Positions 23,039 to 35,414 of a DNA stretch of 64,000 bases are shown piece after piece. The translations under genes were made by a program, and so were the position numbers. The notes below the pieces were generated by a model that was given only the letters and a program-made list of their open reading frames with translations, was not told where the DNA came from and ran no database searches. This stretch comes from Myrica gale. Lineage: Eukaryota; Streptophyta; Magnoliopsida; Fagales; Myricaceae. The DNA lies in contig OZ005605.1 in NCBI GenBank assembly GCA_963930655.1, forward strand, positions 4,533,501 to 4,597,500, in the 5' to 3' direction. Numbering within the stretch: position 1 is the stretch's first letter; each line of letters opens with the position of its first letter.

Positions 23039-23751
23039 GATAGTACGCACATTGATTTTAGAGGTTTAGCTCCAAGAAATTTTTATGGGAAAATAAAATT
23101 TTCACCCACAAACTATCATAGGTTTTGTATTTCACACCTTAAACTACCACTTTTAAGACATTGTATTCCTAAACTTCTCATTCCTAACACATTGCACCTC
23201 CGTCTAATTCTTTCATTAAATTGGAAAAAAATTGACTTTTAAAAAATAAAATGATGATTATATCCTTAAATGAAACGTTATCATATAGTCCGACGGCTCT
23301 CCTAGAAACCATCGTTACCTGCATCTCATTATATGCTCCAAGAATAGGGATTAATTTGGTAGTCCAATTCTAACACAGATCATGTGTATAATCAATGTAA
23401 GTTATGGAATAATATTATGAGACAAATAAACTTTGCATCTCCAAACAGTGATTCCAATGTCATTTTATGATCTAAACAAATCATTTCTTCACGTCACACA
23501 CTCAAACTATTAAAAGACAATAATATGCTCTTTTTGAGAGGATAAGACTTTTGAGATTGTCCCACGCTAAGTTGGTAATACATTCATTAGACCCCAAAAT
23601 GATCTTAGCATCATAATTTAGGGCATAAGTGAAGTTTCCTCAGCAATTATTGTATATATCACAATGCACTATAATAACAGGATGGATGGTGGTTACGCTT
23701 TACAGATACTTTCCTCTCGAAGCTCACCTCCAAATTATCATCAATTAATCT
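23039..23751. other. Spacer downstream of the MLO gene
   Basis: This is AT-rich sequence. Around 23100-23260 is a decayed dispersed repeat with loose relatives near 13920-14060 and 30600-30800. It presumably includes the MLO 3' UTR at its right edge. No gene is seen. Confidence 0.5.
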
Positions 23752-26700
23752 CTACTGCCTTCTCACTGTCGGCAGTTCTAAGATGACAGCCCGGGATGGA
23801 CGTCTAGAGGACCCAGCCCCCTCTTCTTTCACTAGTACTTTTTCTTCTTCTACGATTTCTCCTTTGTGAATGCTGTCGCTTGCCACAGATTTGGGTCTTA
23901 GGAAGGAAGAAACTTCATTGGCGCTACTCCTTCTGGGGCTCCATTCTGTGGACAAATAAGTGCGAGGAGATTGGAAGAGTTGTTCTTGATTCTTTCTTCT
24001 CTCCCTTACTTCAGCATGCCACTGCCTTATAATGTTGGCAATTTGCTCTTCCAACACCTTACTTTTGAAATTCGATCCCATCTGTGAACCACCAATGATG
24101 TTAATACAATCACTGATGCTTGTGTTTTGCAATTTGTAATGACAAAACTAAAACCAAGGCCCAAGAAGACGTGAAGAAAAATGTGACTCGTATAGACCCG
24201 TAAAGGAATACTAACATAATTTTCTAACATCCTCACCTGTGTAACAAGTGCATAGAGAGGAAGGGTAATGTAGGAGCAAAGTACTTGAACAGCCACCCTG
24301 AAAAATAGCAGGAAATAAGTGAAATTACAAAAAATATTACTGGTGAATTACAAGTTTCTGAAAATAGGTGCATGTGCATGGTAGGCTGTTCTTACGCTAG
24401 CACAATCCTGGTGATAATTACCCACATGTGCTCGTGGTAACAGGAGTTGAAACCGAACTGTATCTGAGACATGAGGAAAAAAGAAATGAAACCACAAAAG
24501 AGATGTAAGATCACCCCTACTAAAAGATCGATTATGGAAGAAGGAAAACTATCAGAAAGAAAACTTACTGTGACCCAAATGAAGAAGGCCAGCTCGAATG
24601 CGTTCTAAGAAGTTATGGGCCAGAAAGTTTGTTAGTATATACCAATTAGTGCAATGTTCCAAAATCTTTTTTTTCCAACTTTTAGTTAGCTTTCAAGTCG
24701 AAGAGACATTACCACAAACAGTGTGTAATGCAGAAGAGTCAAGACAAATCCTGGGTGTCCGAACCAGAAGAGACTGTCGTTCGGTCTAACAAGAGGGGTT
24801 CCTATGATCACATGGTTCTGATCTTTGATTTGTAGGGCCATTCTTGCGACGATGACTTCGAGTTTGGTTCCTAGAACAAGAACTATCTGCAAAATAACAG
24901 TTAGATTAATGGGATTAAACTTCGAATCTGAGAGACTCTTAAGGTACAACACAAAGCAGGTACGTACTGTGTTTCAAAGTGCTTACCAAAAGAGGAATAT
25001 AGGATACCCAGAGAAATACATACCAACCTGGTTGTGTCCAAATAAATTTCAGAAAATGACAATTTCGTATGGTAAATTATTTAATTCAACCCGGAAAATA
25101 AATGGGGGGGACAATTTAAGCGAAACGGGAAGCATACGTACCGTAGACATCTACAAGCATGAAGATAACGACTATAAACCACATTAGGGGGCTGTAAAGA
25201 CAGAACGAAGAACCCATCAGTGGAAATATCAAATTGGGGAATATACGTTCACAACATATCGGAAGTTGCATACCCAAAAAAGATCGAAAGTTAATTGTCA
25301 ACCATAATTAGCAACTTAATTAAAACAAAGAAATTTTCTCCCAAGGATTTGGTTTTTTGGAATTTGGTCGTGTTGTTGCATTAATATACAAAAGCAGGAA
25401 CCTGATGCCGACCACGGCCTTGAAATCTTCTTCCAAGGATCGCCCTATGTATTTCTGGAAATCGAAGTTGCCGTTCCGGTCTGACAAGTGAGCCTGAATA
25501 AACATATGCCTGCAGATGTTATACTGATCTTTGGCGCCCCTAAGCTTTTCATGTGATCTTTGATAAACGTCGGAATTTCATGGAACCAAATCGATAGCTG
25601 CTTACCGAGATGAAACCATGTCTTAAAGTGAGATAATCAACTTTTGCAACGGACCGAAAGAACTGTCTGAAGAAACATTTCTGCCCCATTCATGAGGGTC
25701 ATCAAAAAGTGTTAAATATATATTAGATCTGTAGATTACTTTGTTGGTATATTTTTGTAAAATTGCGCAATTTGACTCACAATCCACAGCTGAAACGATG
25801 TGTCTGTGCAAGAAGTCATATGCCTTCTTCCAAATGTTGTTTGCCTTGCAAATCTGAAACGATTGGGATCTGATAATCATTGAAAATACTTGTCATGCAT
25901 GGGTGAATACTTTTGAGGGAATGATCATGTGGAAATAGTAAAAGGTACTACGTAACCCAAGCAAAATCTAATAACTTCTATTAATCTCTTTGAGTTAGCA
26001 TTTAATCTTACCTTAAACCTATCTAATTGGGTCCATACAGGTGGTAATATTCTTTCTTTTTTTATTTATAAAAACTCCATATTTTGAATTCTCTCTCATC
26101 TAGACATGCACTATGAATGTAAACCTAAACTAACAACATTTTTGCAATTAATTTATTAAGATCTAATAATTATCTATTGCATTAATAGTTGGAAATTATT
26201 TAGCAAAAAAGAAAAAGAAAGCATTAGTAGTTGGAAACACAAACGTTTGTCGTGATCTACAGTTTTCTTCAACGTCCTAAAATATACGGAAGCGTCCCAG
26301 TCTATGTAAGGAAGGAATCAGACGCAGTCAAAGATTATTTCCAAGGCAGGTATAATATAATGGTACGTACAAGCTCGCGCGCTCTGTAGAAAAAGGAAAT
26401 GAAATACTACGTGAAGCCGATGGCCCAGTCCCATCCCCTAATTCTAGCCGTGTGAAGACTTGTGAACTATAAATACGAGAGATTTATGGTGACCTTTCGT
26501 GATGACCGGGGCGTTAGCCCCATGTATCTCATGATAATAATGGGTAGGTAATATTCTACAGCTCAGCATAGAATTTTGAGTATGAAAACAGCCCTCAATT
26601 GAAGACTTCGATTCTCTAGCTAGAGTCCTTAATCTTTACACACCAAGGATAAAAATAATATTTTGGAAAGAAATGGCTACGAGGAAACATAATTATAATC

Positions 26701-29700
26701 AGAGGCGGAGCCAGGGGGTGCGGGTGGGGGCGGCCGCCCCGCTGGCTCCAAAAATTCTATGATTTTTTTTAAGAAAATTCCAAAAATTCCAAAAATTCTA
26801 TGATTTTTTTTTAAAGAAACAAGTCTGCCCCCACTGGCCCAGGCGTGCACCTGGGCGAGCGGGGGCGAGCAAAGAACAAAGTAGACTGGTAGAGGTATCT
26901 GCCTAAGGTGCCTCTCTCTTTGTGCTAATGGGTAAAAGACGAGCCTTTTTATGATAGCTTTTGAGCAATTTCGAGGTATGGCATTAGTCACGCTATGGTT
27001 TTTGTGAGAAAGGCATGGTCCGGCAGGCCAAAGCCTTTCTGGACATTCTCAAAATTTCATGGCCCCTCTTAAGTCAAGACTTGGTAGGTGTATATTTCTT
27101 TCGGCCCATAGGCTTTCTGATGCTTTGATTGGAATTGACTGGGCCGATTGGACCAATACTTACAAGCTCATCACCATTGTGAAATAGTTTGCGATTTTCA
27201 TTGAACTTGCCAAAGTTTAAAGCAACCAATAAACAACGAAATACTTATAACCACATTTATCAATTCGGCCCCCTAAACGAAAACGTATTCAGAGAACCAA
27301 AATAAATTTCGAGGAAAATTTTCTTCTTAAAATAGAAATTGGTGGGTCTGCAAAGACAATATTTTAACCGTTGAATAAACTGAATTCTACTTCTAGATGA
27401 ACCATATTTAGTAGGTGAGAGATACTTGCCCCATTAACATGCATATAACGGAACAACCATGATTTCAAAATTTGAATCAATAAAATAAATGTCTTTAAAA
27501 TTCTCATCTTTATAGTAAATGTATCTTATTGTGAATGACATAACATGAATGAAGATAAGGATTAGCCAAAGTAATGAACTTTCCTTTCTTTCTTTTATTA
27601 TTTTTGTTTCTTAGCAACTATTAGACTCAACTCTATGTAAGTGTCGATTACTATTGAAATTTTCCTAGAAAAAGAAAACCACTATAGGAGTTCTCAACTT
27701 CAGCTCGATATTGATAGAAAGTAATGATTAGGTTAGGATTCTCAATCGGTACTTCATACATACTTATGTTTGTCTATTGGGCTGTATGGTTGGAGTGAGA
27801 TTCATGCAAGGCAGTGAAGACTGAAGAGAGGGCATTCTAGGGAAGAAAAGAAGAGTGATATGTTTCTGTTTATTGGTTTAGAAGACAATACCAATGATGT
27901 TGCTACTTGGTTTACCCATGTCTAGAAGAAACTTATTTTGTCAATTCTGATGTAGATATATGTGTCTCAATGTGTCATTTTGTGTTTATGATCATGTTTA
28001 TGTTTTGCGTTGAGTATATGGCTTTTGTTCATTCTGTATTATATACATGGATGGGTGATAATGCTGGAATTCTAAGTTGCAATTTGCGCATGACTGTTGT
28101 TATTTGTTTCTCTTTAAGCATACCTTATATTGTCTTTATGGACTTTCATTTTTATGTGATGATTTGTACTTGCCAAATATTTTCGTTATGGATTTTAATT
28201 TTTAAGCAATGAATTGTACTTGGATACTTATTTGGAAGCAGTTGCCTGAGCAGTTTTGTTGTCTCTTTAGTGAAGACTGAAGAGAGGGCATGTTGCTACT
28301 TGTATGTTACAATTACCAATGATGGTGCTACAATACTCAAGATGTTAGAAGTTGAGCATCCTGGACTATTTAGTTTAGTTTGACACTATTGAAAACAAAG
28401 TCATTTTACAACGTTTTCAAAAGATGAAGGCCCGTAGGATCCAATTACCATCTCTCAGTATTAGTAAATAGTTCAGTAAGTGTATTTCATTATTTTTAAT
28501 GTTTTTAGTTCTTAATTTGTGATATTATAATTTTAAGGCATTTTTTACATTATGTGAAAAAAATTTTGGACTTTGTTTTGTCTTAGAAATTCGACCCCCC
28601 TCATTTTATATCCTAGATACGCCACTGATTATAATATTAATGATTAATTAAGGGAGGCAACAAAATACTCATTAATCAATAGGGATATATGTATGTATAA
28701 TATGTCTGTAAAATCTGGGTTGAGCAAATACCTTAAAATGTTGCTAAATCTAATTCTGTCTCCTTTTCTATTCCCCCGTTGTAGCCCCCATGAACTAGCA
28801 AGCGAGAAAACAGAACAAAAGAAAATCATGAAATTATCTTATCTAAACCTACCATTCGCAACTTGGTACTCCATTGTCTGAGTTTCTTTCTCCCAAGCTT
28901 CCCACCGTCTCATCTATTTAAAGAAAGAAAGAAGACTAGACGTCAAGCACCAACGTATTGGACGGGGAAATCATCTGAAAGCTTAGCAAAAAGTTGACCT
29001 AAAAATTAATACCCACAGATTCCTACTATTATTAATATTAGCTAATAGGAAATCGAAAGTGTAGATTGTAGAATCCCTTTACCTTGGCTCTACCCAAAGC
29101 CATTGTGAGAACACAATACACGATCTGCATAACCGCCAGCACAAAAATGAATATGTGAAGCTGATGAAGGCCGTCTGTTGTTATTAAGGCAACCTTTCGC
29201 TGCAAATCCGTCCAAATCGTTAACTTTTACACATGATATATTTCTTCCTTTTCTTTTTCTTTTATTTTTTTTCCTCGCTTGAGAAGAAAGCAAACTTAGA
29301 AACTTATTTCTGAACTACAAGAATCGATATAAGCTGCACCAGCGTCAGCTGAACCCTCATCATCATCTTCCTCTAGCCGCCTATTGGGCCGCCAAAGATT
29401 ATTCATCGACGACAAATTCCCCACTATTACTCTTGCGAAGTGTTCGTATTCTTGTATTTTGGCAGATTGTGAAACCCCCTGTTTACGGCATGGAAGCATG
29501 GTGTCGGCAGCCTTGGCAGGTATGCATATTTTAGAAATATGATCCTGTGTTACTGCCAGTAAGAGCGACATAAATCCTAGAAGCATCAATTCTGTACAAA
29601 TCCAACAAACAATTAAAGATCATCAACTGAAACACGGGTCACTTGAACCATTAGTTACAAACACGTAACAGAAAACATGTTTATGAACATAATTTCAGCT

Positions 29701-30005
29701 GCACCTGATTTAAGTTTCTCTACTGCATCAATCAACGCAGGTTTCCGGCGTCTCTTTAGCCACTGTACCATTTTTTGCCATTAGCATCAAGTTTCTTTCC
29801 GCACACAAGCGCAGACCAGGAATAAAGCAACCCCACTCATTCCCCAGAAAAAAAGAAAAGAAAAGGGAGATACACGTACGTTCGTGATGAGATGGATGAA
29901 GTGCTCTAGGAAAAAGGAGATGGAGATGAAGACGAAGCAAACTACGGCAAGAGCCCATGTCGGAGTGTGTTCCAGGGACAGACCCGATGTTCCTCCCCCC
30001 GCCAT
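23752..30005 (-). CDS. MLO: MLO family seven-transmembrane protein, 15 exons, 553 aa
   Basis: Exons: 30005-29880, 29762-29705, 29591-29308, 29199-29083, 28913-28853, 25869-25781, 25680-25606, 25493-25402, 25191-25142, 25027-24987, 24886-24713, 24604-24569, 24463-24396, 24297-24237, 24081-23752. All phases join, giving 553 aa, normal for MLO. Landmarks: [16 protein letters not shown] (first membrane segment), [99 protein letters not shown], and a tail calmodulin-binding site ([23 protein letters not shown]). MLO proteins sit in the plasma membrane, bind calmodulin, and some are powdery mildew susceptibility factors; the clade is not assigned here. Intron 3 opens with ATAAGT where GTAAGT is expected, all other donors being GT. 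Intron 5 (about 3 kb) holds a hAT element. Confidence 0.93.
26700..28627. mobile_element. hAT element (1.93 kb) in MLO intron 5
   Basis: The left end is CAGAGGCGGAGCCAGG and the complement of the right end is CAGTGGCGTATCTAGG. It is flanked by a perfect 8-bp duplication, attataat (26692-26699 and 28628-28635), which is diagnostic of hAT. No transposase is recognisable, so it is non-autonomous. The interior has a duplicated segment (TGAAGACTGAAGAGAGGGCA near 27815 and 28271) and a host-gene fragment at 28306-28362. The perfect duplication suggests a fairly recent insertion. Confidence 0.85.
28306..28362 (+). pseudogene. CCT1 (TCP-1 alpha chaperonin) exon fragment carried by hAT
   Basis: Nineteen codons read [19 protein letters not shown], the near-invariant nucleotide-binding loop of eukaryotic chaperonin subunit CCT1. 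The next residues (GLF, then a stop) no longer match CCT1. A shorter echo (ACAATACCAATGATGTTGC, near 27887) suggests the piece was partly duplicated inside the element. The match is short, so capture from a CCT1 gene is likely but not certain. Confidence 0.6.
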
Positions 30006-31616
30006 TTGCAGCTTATTGTGATTCTCTTCTCAGGATTATATGACTTCAGATGATTTTGGCAATGTTGTTAAGATAATGACGAGAGGAGCCAAGACTTTAT
30101 GTGTATGATTTGTACAGCCCGATGTACTAAGGTCAAGATAGATGCATGTTCAAACAATTCAAAGAAAATAAATAACTGACGTGCCCGAAGGGTACCTAAA
30201 AGACAATACTTCTAGGAACAATGGAAAAGGTGATGCTTTTCTTCTTATGTACACATCACTCTCAGTAATCAAACTTGCATATCAAATATCTTAGACAAGC
30301 GCTTAAAACAAAAATACATATATATCTTAGACTAGAGAAAGATCTACACAATTAGAGGTCATGAGTCTGCCGTCCAAATTTGGAGGCTTGAAAATTTGAA
30401 GAAGTATACGAAATCGGCCATCTGAAGATTGCCTTCAGGAAATCAAGGTTTGACGTGTTCATATTCTCGCTTTGTGATATGGCCTTAACTCTTCATTAAT
30501 CTCGATTACTTTATAGACTTTGGCTAATCAAGGCTAACACCGTTCCATTTTAAGCAAATTCACGTGCCAACACGTTATTGTATCTTGTAAGTAACTAAAT
30601 CAGAGGGATAAATAAGATTTTCACTCATCAAAACTATAATGAAATTTAATACATTGCATGTACTTTAAATTTTTTCCTTTCGCACAATATTATACTCATC
30701 AACTACTAATATTAGACATTTTGCACAAAATCTTCAATAATTTTATGAAATGACAGTAATATCATCGCAAAGTAGATTAAGGACATTATCGTCATTTTGA
30801 ACATTAATTTTAACATCTGAGAGATCAAGTTAGATATGAAGAAGATTCTTGTTAAAAATATTATATATGGGTGATATATAAATGTGAAATGAACCAAAAG
30901 TCTTTGGTAATTATATATATTGGAATTTGTTTTCTTGTTAAAAATATTATATATAATATATATATGTTGGACAACAAGATTCGCCGCATGAAGTGGAGTA
31001 TCAAAAAGAGTTTAAAAACTTTCTCACATTACAGTACATCTGTACGTCTTAATTATAGATAATCCCTAGAGGCTATTGCTTTTTGTTTTTTTCTATCTAC
31101 TTCTACAATATGCAGATGTACTAGAAGGAAAACTGGAACAGTACTTCCGTAGTCGAAATTAGAAGATTTCGAAAATAGCAAGCACCATAACTTGTACTTA
31201 ATTCCCTTGTCGCCTCTTAAGACTTTGACGAGTTATATCTTCCAGAGTATCGATCAATACGACCACTTTGATTGAGACTTGAGAGGTTGAAGCGCCCCAT
31301 TTCTTCTGACCTCCAGTCCCACCCACAACCAAGATTGAATTTGAACAAGGATAAATTACTAATGCGAAATGAAAAATAAAAAAATTTTGTTTCTTAAATA
31401 ATGCAAAAAAATATCTTAGAGTTAAAATATCGAAATTTAAGGATTAAAAACATTAAAAATATCAAAATACATGTATCGTATTATTTGTTGAATCTGAGAG
31501 GTGGCAAATGGATCCTACGGATCTGCATCTTCTGAAAACGTTGCAAAATAACTTTACATATACGTAACCAGTAACCTATTTCAAAACAAATGCAAAAACA
31601 CATAAGAGCATTCTTA
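30006..31616. other. MLO promoter side and AT-rich spacer
   Basis: The MLO 5' UTR and promoter should lie in the first few hundred bases; a TATA-like CATATAATCC occurs about 25-35 bp upstream of the ATG. The stretch 30850-30965 has a direct repeat (TTCTTGTTAAAAATATTATA twice) and TA-rich runs. No gene is seen. Confidence 0.45.
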
Positions 31617-32413
31617 GAGCATTCCTAGCAGGCTCTCTATTGTAACATTTTGGTTAGAATAAAGAGCCAATTTAACCAAAAAGCCAAAAAATGCATCTCA
31701 ACAGCCTCTCCAATTTAACAAATTTTAACCAAAAAGTTTAACATGTGAACAGTGGCTCTCTATTTTTAGAGAGCCACTGTTCACTTCTTTATAATAAAAT
31801 ATTAATATTATTTTCTTTTTCTTTTTCTTTCTTCCGCCGAAAGCTCACGTTCTCTCCCTCTTTTTTTTTTCTTTTCTTCCTTCCGATTCTCACCCTCTCC
31901 CCCTCTTTCTTTTTTTCTTTTCTTCCTCCCAGCTCAACTCACGTTGGTTGTCTACTGCTTCACGTTGGTTGTTTTTTACAAGGTATCTTTTGTAAAACGA
32001 CTTCTTTGCTGGTACTTGGGAGTTTTTTTATTTTATTTTTTCTCACTTTGACGTATAAGGTATTTGGGGTTGCAGTGGCATAAACACAAGTATAAAGACA
32101 TTTTTTTGTAGCATAATTAAAGACATAAATATAACTGGTCTTATTTATATTGAAAGCATAAAGACATTATTTTAAAATATAAATGGTCTTATTTATATTG
32201 AAAGCATAAAGACTTTTTTTTTAAAAAAAATATGAATTAAGAGAAAAAATAAAGAAATCTTTAAAAAATAATATTTTAATAGAATAGTAAAAGTAGATTG
32301 TTAAAATAGAGAAGTTGTTGGGTGTGTTTTAAAAAAGTTGGTAGTTAAAATAGAGAAGTGTACTTTTTGATTAAAGTAGAGAGCCAAATTTAAAGAGTCT
32401 GCTAGGAATGCTC
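31617..32413. repeat. MITE 1 (PIF/Harbinger-like), 797 bp
   Basis: It starts GAGCATTCCTAGCAGGCTCT and ends with its complement (AGTCTGCTAGGAATGCTC). TTA flanks both sides (31614-31616, 32414-32416), which fits the TTA/TAA duplication of PIF/Harbinger (Tourist-type) MITEs. The interior contains a 40-bp tandem duplication near 32120-32215. Open frames inside are T-rich artefacts. Confidence 0.7.
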
Positions 32414-32416
32414 TTA

Positions 32417-32946
32417 GCAGGCTCTCTATTCTAACATTTTGGTTAGAATATAGAGCCAATTTAATCAAAAAGTAAAAAAAAAACTCCTCAACAACCTCTC
32501 TAATTTAACAAATTTTAATAACAAATTTGAAGAAGTAAACAATGACACTCTATTTTTAGAGAGCCGCTATTCACCTCACTATCTTAAATTATTAATATAT
32601 ATCTTTTTTTTTCTTTTTTTTAGAAAATTATTGTTCACTTCACCATCTTAAAATTTAAAAAATTCCAACCGTTAGTAAAATAAAAAATTTAAAAATTGAT
32701 CTTTTTAAAATAAGACAAATATTCAAAAATATGATTGTTACGATAAAATGAATATTTAAAAATATAAATGTTAGAGAAATAATAAAGAAATCTTTGAAAA
32801 ATAATATTTAAATAGAATAATAAAAATTGATGGTTAAAGTAGAGAATCTACTGGGAATGTTTTTTAAAAGTTGATAGTTAAAATAGAGAAATGTGTTTTT
32901 TGATTAAAGTATAGAGTCAAATTTGAAGAGGCTGACAGGAATGCTC
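32417..32946. repeat. MITE 2, same family, directly abutting MITE 1
   Basis: It begins at GCAGGCTCTCTATTCTAACA, lacking the first 11 bases of the terminal repeat, and ends CAGGAATGCTC followed by TAA. Its sequence tracks MITE 1 but is shorter and more diverged. It shares the central TTA with MITE 1, giving a head-to-tail pair. Confidence 0.65.
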
Positions 32947-32949
32947 TAA

Positions 32950-34104
32950 CTAGGCTTGAAGTAAGTAAGCATAGCACAATGTGCAACTACCACATAAACA
33001 TAAGAGAATAAGTGACATTCGTACACTAAAAAGTTTCAAGGAAGCTTAAACAAGAGGAAAACTAAATTTTAAAATATTGAGGTGAATAGTTAAGCTCCAT
33101 CATTTTTACGTTCAAAATTTTATGCTTAATAAATTAATTTATCAAAATTCTTTCTTTTTGGTAAAATTATTATTTTTCATTTCAACTAAATATAAAAAAT
33201 TTATTCAAATTATCTATTTTTTTATTTTTTTATTTTTTTACTAACTTTAAAATCCTAATATTGTTACAATCAAACCTCACCGTGAGAGCCTTCTTGCCCA
33301 TCTTACTCATGGTTTGTTCCCAACGCGTTCGGGCATATTCTTTCTACGTACGATAGCCTAATTGCTCCTTGTTCAATATCGTCGGCGACTTTTTGAGAGA
33401 TATTTATGTTGGAGGTCAAGTTGCGGTTTCTTCAAGGACACAAGTCATGCATAACGTACGTTGTACACCTTTTCCAAGCATTCGAGTGCACCACATCCCT
33501 ATATCTCGACCACAAAATTCAAGCAAAACGTGTCTCGTGATGTAAAGGGTATTAATATATATACCCGACAATCTCTTTCCATAAGGGAAATGTGATTATA
33601 TAAATAAATAGAAAAAGTATATTTCTCGCCCATTACTTGTTAGAGTTCTAACACGCTTTACATTCATAATTATCTAATTTCGATGCCCTTCAATTATTAA
33701 TCTTGTACTTTTTGCACCCACTATTATTAATTTGAAAAAAAAATTAATATTTTTGGTCAGTGTAATGACGACTTTATACCCACAACAATATTACGATCCA
33801 AAAAAAATGGAAATAAAATTGTCATTTCATAATAAAAAAAAGGTGCAAAGTATACAATACAAGATTGCTGGTTGAGGGTGAAATGTAACGAAAATGATAA
33901 ATAAAATGCAAAGTATTATAACCCTAATAGTTGTTAAAGAAAAAAATTATATTTAACCTTAAATACTTAAATATATCATTCCTTTGATATAAATAATTTT
34001 TTAAGGTTTTTTAAAACTTCTGTTCTTTGGTGAATAAAATCTCAAAACATTTTCTCTTTATATTCGTTGTTATGTATTTATTTGTTAACTTTGACAAACA
34101 AATT
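32950..34104. other. AT-rich spacer
   Basis: This has long A/T runs with no coding frame of note. The stretch at 33650-33960 contains phrases (tgcaaagtat, tgcaccc) typical of a decayed dispersed repeat also seen near 48190-48560 and 52035-52327. Just before the tRNA is CAAACAAATT, which supplies the CAA motif common upstream of plant tRNA genes. Confidence 0.5.
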
Positions 34105-34176
34105 GGGCATTTGGTCTAGTGGTATGATTCTCGCTTAGGGTGCGAGAGGTCCCGAGTTCAATTCTCGGAATGCCCC
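34105..34176 (+). tRNA. tRNA-Pro (anticodon AGG)
   Basis: The 72-nt cloverleaf has acceptor GGGCATT pairing with AATGCCC, an A box GGTCTAGTGG and B box GGTCCCGAGTTCAATTC (the T-loop region). The anticodon stem TCTCGC/GCGAGA encloses TTAGGGT, giving AGG. There is no intron. A CAA motif lies just upstream and a TTTT terminator near 34193. It is probably functional, since all stems pair. Confidence 0.95.
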
Positions 34177-34445
34177 CCCTAACTTATCTAATCTTTTGTG
34201 ATTCCCTTCCATTTCTGGGCCTTTGCTGATTGGGCCGGTACTAATGGGCTTTGACAATTATTCGGCTCAGGCTTATAGCCCTGGACCCATGCTCAGCCAC
34301 AGACCCAACAAAAACTTAGATGCACAGTGCCATTAACCAATATAAGCAAAGAGAAATGGAGGTCTATGGTTTCCCTATCAACAGTCGTCATTCTTTCTTT
34401 TTTTCTTCACGTAAATAAGAACCCCTTAGAAAGTAAATACCATTT

Positions 34446-35396
34446 ACCTCTCTTAACCCACTCTCTCTGCTTCCCCGAACCCAACGCCTCCCCAGGGGAG
34501 TGTGGGAGCTTCGGCTTCCTCCTTTTCCTCTTTTTTCTCTCATCCCTCTTCCCTCTCCCCTCTCCTCCTCTCTAGTTCATTTGGCTGGTAGATTTGGTTG
34601 GTATTTTTTTATTTTCTTTGCAGATGACTTGCGAGTGGCAGATGGTGGATTCCGCCAAGCTTCTTTGGGTATGCACCTCATGGTTCTCTCAGACAGTCAC
34701 GATCTAAGCAACTATGTGTCTCCGACGCGATAAAAACGACATTGGTAGATCTCACGCGTCGAGCAATTTGGATGAGAATGTGGCCTCTTCGCCTCCCGTG
34801 ACCTGCCTCTCTTTCCAGCACTGACCTTTGCTGCTCCTGTTCTCCCCTCTAGGTCGTGGACCTCCTCTGATCGCCACCACACGCTGCCTCTGCCACCAAC
34901 CTCTCCGGTCAAGTTCTGCCAGAGTTTACATGGATTTATCTGTTACCTATGTTATGCTTTTGCCCGTTTAGACTTTTCGCTTTGTTTAAGGCTTCTTTAG
35001 GCTTTTTAGTGTGATTATTATATGTTGCTTGTTTCCTTTTTATGTGGATCTGTATTGTAATACATCTTTTTTTTCATGTTAAGTGCTATAAGGGAGCATA
35101 TCAACAACAATGCGTCAATGCCTCATTTTGCGGCAGTTGCCACTGCCTTTTGCGGTAGTTTTTTCTTTCAATGGACCTTCGAGCTCATTTTCCATGAGTC
35201 TTCCCGTGTTCTCAGGACCTTCGAGTCCTCTCTCTTAGGGCTTTGTGCCCACCACATTCAAGGACCTTGTGTCCTCATATATGGGCTTCGGCCCCCCAAA
35301 TTTATTGTTGACCTTTTGGGTTATTCTTATTGTAACTTCTTAATTGTAATTTTTTACTTTCAATAAAAATGTATTTGTTTGTTTTTTTAAAAAAGA
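34446..35396 (+). mobile_element. Retroposed segment (non-LTR type), 0.95 kb
   Basis: It is flanked by a perfect 18-bp direct repeat, AGAAAGTAAATACCATTT (34428-34445 and 35397-35414). It ends with an AATAAA signal and a short T/A-rich tail just before the right repeat. That combination marks target-primed reverse transcription. No LINE enzyme is encoded, so it is a SINE-like or LINE-derived non-autonomous unit, or a processed transcript. The last 180 bp contain four small stem-loops (35214-35294). Confidence 0.7.
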
Positions 35397-35414
35397 AGAA
35401 AGTAAATACCATTT

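Noticed and set aside
27907-28212. 101-codon frame inside the hAT element
   Set aside because: It has T-rich codons and Phe/Cys/Met-rich low-complexity text, with no transposase motif (no hATC dimerisation region).
31745-32083. 112-codon frame in MITE 1
   Set aside because: It is made of CTTT-rich simple sequence within a MITE, with no protein features.
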